64,000 bases of DNA from Boswellia sacra (Eukaryota; Streptophyta; Magnoliopsida; Sapindales; Burseraceae): contig SNVD02016137.1 of assembly GCA_013180625.2 (NCBI GenBank), positions 1-64,000 of the forward strand, given 5' to 3'. Shown here in pieces: positions 59,062-64,000 of this stretch (positions are counted from its first letter, which is position 1; every line of letters begins with the position of its first letter). A program made the position numbers and the translations under genes. Below the pieces are notes generated by a model. The model had not been told where the DNA came from. It made no database searches and was given only the letters and a program-made list of their open reading frames with translations.

Positions 59062-60347
59062 TTAACTTAAAACTAGACACCAATATCTAACCATTCAATT
59101 TCTTAAATCCAATTGCTAAGATTATGATCAGGTTTTATTACAATTTAACTAAACTAGACTCTTTTAAATGAAAAACTTATGTGGCATATAGCCATAGCAG
59201 GAGACTTGCAGGTGGAGTAGTGCAGACAGACGGGCGCAGCGAAGAAAAAATCATGGTGCAGCGCGACATCAGCCAAAAGTCATACCAAAAATTAAATTTA
59301 ATCTTTTGGGTTTTAACAAAATCAATTTATTTGATCACCCATCTATCTTCTAGTTTGTATCAAATATTTTATTTGACTTTTTTTTTTTTTAAATTCTCGT
59401 GCTAAGTTCAATATTTATTTATTTTTTATATTTTTCAAAGCAAATTTATTAAGAAGAACTATAACAATATATATCAAATATTGAACTGTTATTATCTTAA
59501 ATGAATGGTTTAGAAAGATAATTTCAATTTTCAAAGAGAAAATTATGATCTTTCATCACAAATAGAAGTTAAAGAGAAACAAAATCCTTGGATTATACGA
59601 CAAAGGGCTTTTATTTGGTAGAGAGTTATTATTATTTCTATAATTTTTCTGATGCTTAAAATATATCAGACTTAAAGCTCTTCATTCAGCCATGTGCAAT
59701 TCCAATTTTAGATCTTTGGAGCCCTAAAATAAAAATAATAACTTAGTTTGAGCTGTTAACAATTTTTTTATTGAATAGTATGAGTTGCATAGCCCGTGGA
59801 AGAAGTACATACATACCAATTTCCCCGTTACCATTCAATATCGCCATGATTAACTGGGAAGAGGAAAAGATTTTTTTTTTTTTGCCTTGGCTGCTGCTAC
59901 TCCAACAAATTTGTGACACCAATGTAGTAAAACCAATATAAAATTGTTTTTCCTATCTATAAATGGCAGTGGTTTTTCTTTGCTGCACCCGTCTGTCTTC
60001 ACTACTCCACGGTGCTGCAAGTCTCCTGGGATAGTTATCGAAATTTGTGAATTAGACTTGTTTGCTGCCGGCCACATCAGCTTAGCTTGCCACAGATTTC
60101 GAAAGAGTTTGTCATGGCTAGAAGGCAATGCCTCTACGTCAACCAGGATACACCACATTAGTGTGCGTATTCAGCACGCGCATCCTGATTGATTCAAAGG
60201 TATTACCTTCGAGACATGACAGATTCTCTCCAATTTTTTATCAGCAAAGTCTAGTTTTCTTAAATTATAATACCACCTTATCATTAATTTTAGCTATTGG
60301 ATTTAAGAAATTGAATGGTTAGATACTGATGCCCAGTTTTAAGTTAA
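59062..60347. mobile_element. Foldback (long inverted repeat) element, about 1.3 kb
   Basis: The outer arms are inverted copies: TTAACTTAAAACT at 59062 and AGTTTTAAGTTAA ending at 60347, continuing inward through CATTCAATTTCTTAAATCCA and its complement. A second matched segment lies deeper: CAGGAGACTTGCAG...AGTAGTG-AGACAGACGGG at about 59199-59240, inverted at about 59985-60030. The right arm has roughly 200 bp extra between these blocks. No clear target duplication. No convincing protein. Confidence 0.7.
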
Positions 60348-61374
60348 ATTATCTCATCTCTCTACATATATGAGAATAATATTAGTACAAGATAATCACA
60401 ATATAATAAAAATAAGACAAATAGTAATAGTCAAAGGATAATAAATTGTTTTTTTGGCTTAACTTATAAAATTTAAATAAGATAACTAGGACAATATCTT
60501 GATAACTCCAATTATATAGGGATATTAAGCATTAACTATCTTAAGTAACATTTTAAAGGGTTTAACTGGCTATTAAAAATCTAAAAAAACAATAAAACAA
60601 CATTTAATATTTAGCATTCCAAGAAGTTAAAATAATTGATTACAACTAATTATTTCTCATATGATTAATATTAAAGGAAATGAGTCTTTTGACACTAATT
60701 TTTAACTATCTAATGAATAAAATGATCCATGAATTGATAATATTAAAAGTAATTTTTTGACTTGCAATTTTAACCATTAGATTTGATAAATTCAAGGGTC
60801 ATAAATTTATGCCAACAAATTGTTTCAAAAATTTATGTTAAAATATTTCTTCCAAATATTAAATGTTGATTCACTATATCTAATTTTTTAGTAGTCTTAA
60901 TGTGTGCCCATGAATAAAATTTAATTTACACTTTTTAACTACACACCACAATTTGTACTGTAACACATATAAACACTAAATTGCCTTAAAAATTTTGTTA
61001 AATTAATTATTTCATGTATTCAATAAGTTTTTCATGAAATATATTCAAGTTTTTAGATGTTTCAATTATTTTCATAATGAAAATACATAAGTTTTTAGGT
61101 CTTAATATATATCTTTAGAATACACATTAAGACTCCTTTTATTTTTTTAGTGTGTATTTTAAGGACCTATATATATTTTAAGGCCTATTTATTTTCTTTT
61201 AATTTAATCGTTTTGATATTTATTTTATTAATTAAATACACACTGTATAAATATATAAGTGTTACATGACTGAATTTCAAAGCAAACAGAGCAAGAGAGA
61301 GACACTCATGGGATCAGATTACAGCCTAGCATGAGCCATGTAGCATGTGCTACACAGGAGGTACAATAATTAAG
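60348..61374. other. 3' flank of the P450 gene
   Basis: No gene. On the minus strand an AATAAA-like poly(A) signal lies at 61219-61224, about 150 bp after the stop codon; assignment is tentative. Confidence 0.4.
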
Positions 61375-63939
61375 TTAATTAGCATAAGCATTTGGGGCAA
61401 GCCGAGGGGTCACCAGTGCTGAAAGTGGCACAGCCTTTTGCAGTGCAAGACCAAAGGCCTCATCCATATTCAGCTCAGCTACTCCATCCGGTAATTTCCA
61501 ATCAAAAGAGTGAACCAAAGTGCCTAGAATGTACTCAACTAGGACAATCCCCATTCTAGTCCCAGCACAAATTCTTCTCCCTGCACCAAATGGAATCAAC
61601 TCGAAATCGTTTCCGCGAGGATCAATCTTGCCATATTTTTCATCGAAAAACCTTTCTGGTATAAACTCTAGTGGGTTCTCCCACACATCGGGGTCACGCC
61701 CTATTGCCCAAATGTTCACACTGAGCCTAGTGTTTTCGGGTATGTAGTAGCCATTTACAATGCAGGCTTCGGTGGAGACTCGAGGCAGGTTGAGGGGCGT
61801 TGATGGGTGTTTTCGAAAAGATTCTTTGCATATGGCTTGTAGGTAAGGGAGTTTTCGTAAATCCGACTCTTCAAGCCTTCGGTTTCTGCCAATTACTTGA
61901 TCCATCTCTTCATGTGCCCGCTTCAGAATGCTTGGATTTTTCAGCATTTCAGCCAGTGCCCACTCGATACTGCTCGATGATGTGTCCGTCCCAGCGGAAA
62001 ATAAGTTCTATAGCAAATTAAAGTAAGGACATTATGGACTTCGTGTGAAGATTTCTGTGGGTCAAATTATATAAAATGACGCAAAAGACAAAAACTTTAC
62101 ATGGGAAGCTTTACAAGAAACATAAGCTAAAATAGACCACGTACGAGGTCCCTACTTTCCAGGAAAATTTTAATGAAATCGTCTAATTAAATTAGATAAA
62201 TGGCCAGGGTACAACTGATAAGTTTCTGTCACTATTAAGTAATTTATAAAGACTTTGTAAATATAGGATTACTCTTATACAAAATTTATAGACTAACATA
62301 ATGTGATATCTTTAATATGCCATAAGTTATAACTTTTTACGCTAATAACTTTTAGTTATTTTAAAAGGATTTCTAACTTAATAAATATACTTTTATAGAA
62401 ATATCTCTGGAAAGAGTAAGGATGACATGCATTTACTATAAACAAATTCCAAAATTATATTTCAAATCATGACATATATACCTCTTTAAAATGTTGTTGT
62501 ATACATTTCATTTTTCTTTTAAATATTATTATTGGCATGTAAATTTACAATACATAGCATGTTTCATGCATGAATAGTATACTTATCTCTTTCGATACTT
62601 TAAATATATTCTTTGATTACAAATCAAAATCAAATTAATAATATAATAAATAATAATATTATTACATCATTTTAACTATCATTTGAAATAGAATTCAGAA
62701 TAAATTTTAAATAAGAAGTAGCATTATTATTATTATTATTATTATTATTAAACATAAAAAGTTAATATAATAAATGCTGATAGATCATATGGCATAAAAC
62801 GAGTAATGTTACATCAACTTTGTATAAGACTTTATAAGTTTAGCATTATTTTTTGTGTTTTTATTTTTAAACACAGTTACTATATTTTAGGATTTGTGAA
62901 AGATTTTAGAGAATATGAATGAGATTCTAATTGTGACAGTTACTATATTTCAAAATGAATGCAAACGAATATCTAAGAAGTTCAAAAATCAATTAAGAAC
63001 ACTGAAACGCAAAGAAGCATTAATTGTGATGAGATATACCAGGAGGAGTGCTTTGATATTGGTGACACTAAGCCTCTCACCATCAGAATTTTCACGATTA
63101 GCCATAATGACATCGAGAAAGTCTGGCTTTCCCTTGCGTTCATGAGCGGACGCAATATGCTCCTCAATCATTTTTGTCAATAACACGTCAAACCTTCCGT
63201 GCAATTTCTTCATCCCTCGTTCGATTCCTTGCAAATCCATCCAAGCAATGGCCGGGATAAAATCACCAATGTTGAAAAGCCCTGCAGATGTCATGAGCTC
63301 CACGACCATGTCTTTGAACTCATTAGACTCCGAACCCTTTGTAACGAAAACTCGACGGCTAAGAATCACCTGGCCGATCATGTTAGCCATGGCATACGTT
63401 AACATTTCAGGCACGACCACTTGCTCTCCTTTCCTGCTAGACTCGCACATGGCCCGAAGCATGTGGCCAAGCTCAATTTTACGTACTTTAGCCCAGTCGT
63501 CTAGAGCCTTACCTCCTAGCATGTGCAAGTTACTCAGCTTCCGTAACAGTTTCCATCTTGGTCCATAATCAGCAAAAACCATGTCTTGTGCATTATATGC
63601 CAAATGGGTGGCGCCCGCATTTGGGGGGCGGTTCGAGAAGTTGAGGTCTAGGGTTTTGAGGAAGGCTCGAGCTGCAGCTGGGGTTGATGCCACCACCATG
63701 CCACATGTGCCCATTTTGAGATACATGACAGGGCCATATCTTTTGGCCATTTTGGCAAGGGTGGCATGGGGCATGGCTCCCAGGAGTGGAAGGGCACCAA
63801 TGACTGGCCACCCTCTTGGGCCAGGAGGGAGAGGTTTCAATGATTTTTGAAAGAGAGATTGGATGCAATAGTGTGTTAAGAAGAAGAGGAGAACCGCCAC
63901 GAGGGCCTCCCGGAGGAGAAATGTGTCTGTTAACACCAT
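61375..63939 (-). CDS. Flavonoid 3',5'-hydroxylase-like cytochrome P450 (CYP75A type)
   Basis: Two exons on the minus strand, 63040-63939 and 61375-62007, joined in phase 0 (donor CTG/GTATAT, acceptor CTATAG/AAC), encode 510 residues, the normal length for CYP75. Visible parts: N-terminal membrane anchor (about 11-30), proline hinge PPGPRGWP (38-45), C-helix WKLLRK, I-helix oxygen-activation AGTDTS (305-310), ExxR in KESFR (E362, R365), PERF (417-420) and haem loop [11 protein letters not shown] with the Cys ligand at 447. CYP75A enzymes hydroxylate the B-ring of flavanones and dihydroflavonols at 3' and 5' on the ER surface, using NADPH-P450 reductase, and lead to delphinidin- and myricetin-type products. 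The last substrate-recognition segment reads [10 protein letters not shown] with Ala at 488; F3'H enzymes usually have Thr there, so F3'5'H is favoured over F3'H. No frame break seen; start at the first ATG. Activity not proven by sequence. Confidence 0.9.
62008..63039 (-). other. Intron of the P450 gene
   Basis: 1032 bp, GT...AG, AT-rich. Contains an (ATT)n run near 62728-62750 and GAGTAATGTTACAT text near 62812 that resembles the MITE end at 23263, but no matching second terminus is clear. Confidence 0.85.
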
Positions 63940-64000
63940 GACGCTGCGTTGATGTTTATCACTAATACTAGACTTAGGACATGAATGATTAAGTTGAATA
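63940..64000 (-). promoter_or_regulatory. 5' leader of the P450 gene
   Basis: Only 61 bp upstream of the ATG are in the window. No TATA box or recognisable MYB/bHLH site is visible, so the promoter lies beyond the right edge. Confidence 0.4.

Noticed and set aside
59850..60158. Minus-strand frame of 102 codons inside the foldback element
   Set aside because: It overlaps the inverted-repeat arm, has no recognisable domain and is not open in the other arm.
62265..62830. MITE related to 23263 spanning part of the P450 intron
   Set aside because: Similar end text occurs at 62812 and weakly near 62265, but the two are not clearly inverted and no target duplication was found.

Overview
The window is AT-rich plant nuclear DNA, almost certainly from a woody eudicot. 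The reasons are a two-exon CYP75A-type cytochrome P450 gene, a broken CC-NBS-LRR resistance-gene fragment, Ty3 chromovirus and Ty1/copia elements primed by initiator tRNA-Met, and an endogenous plant pararetrovirus. A Citrus-like genome would fit, but I cannot prove the species from sequence alone. Only one gene looks intact: a flavonoid 3',5'-hydroxylase-like P450 at the right end (61375-63939, minus strand). Nearly everything else is transposon, virus remnant, pseudogene or repeat.

Layout. 1-11857: two Ty3/gypsy chromovirus internal regions on the minus strand that share the LTR between them (partial internal 1-2045, LTR 2046-4519, complete internal 4520-9386, LTR 9387-11857). The complete copy has one in-frame stop in RNase H and almost identical LTRs. 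12165-13311: decayed LRR end of a CC-NBS-LRR gene, beside the insertion. 13312-20100: no gene that I can support; it holds AT microsatellites, a 41-bp minisatellite and probable LTR debris. 20100-44100: a repeat array in which diverged multi-kb noncoding units recur. It carries about fifteen copies of a 20-bp palindrome, GAGGTATTCTAAAATACCTC, usually downstream of a tRNA-like (A-box/B-box) segment and followed by a T-run. This array has been invaded by a Mutator-type MITE, hAT-type elements and a decayed copia element (36173-41348). It also encloses exon 1 of a broken chloroplast-protein-like gene (22143-22547). 44965-51285: endogenous caulimovirid (pararetrovirus) remnant on the minus strand, split by a 3.86-kb solo LTR (45499-49359) with a perfect 5-bp target duplication. 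51650-52170: LINE RNase H fragment. 52200-61370: gene-free, with a complete hAT-type nonautonomous element, a tandem triplication and a 1.3-kb foldback element. 61375-64000: the P450 gene, with one 1032-bp intron, and its 5' leader.

The genes do not form a working pathway within the window. The P450 would act in flavonoid B-ring hydroxylation on the ER membrane. The most unusual material is the 20-44 kb array of tRNA-like/palindrome modules and the LTR-sharing tandem Ty3 element with its mosaic divergence.
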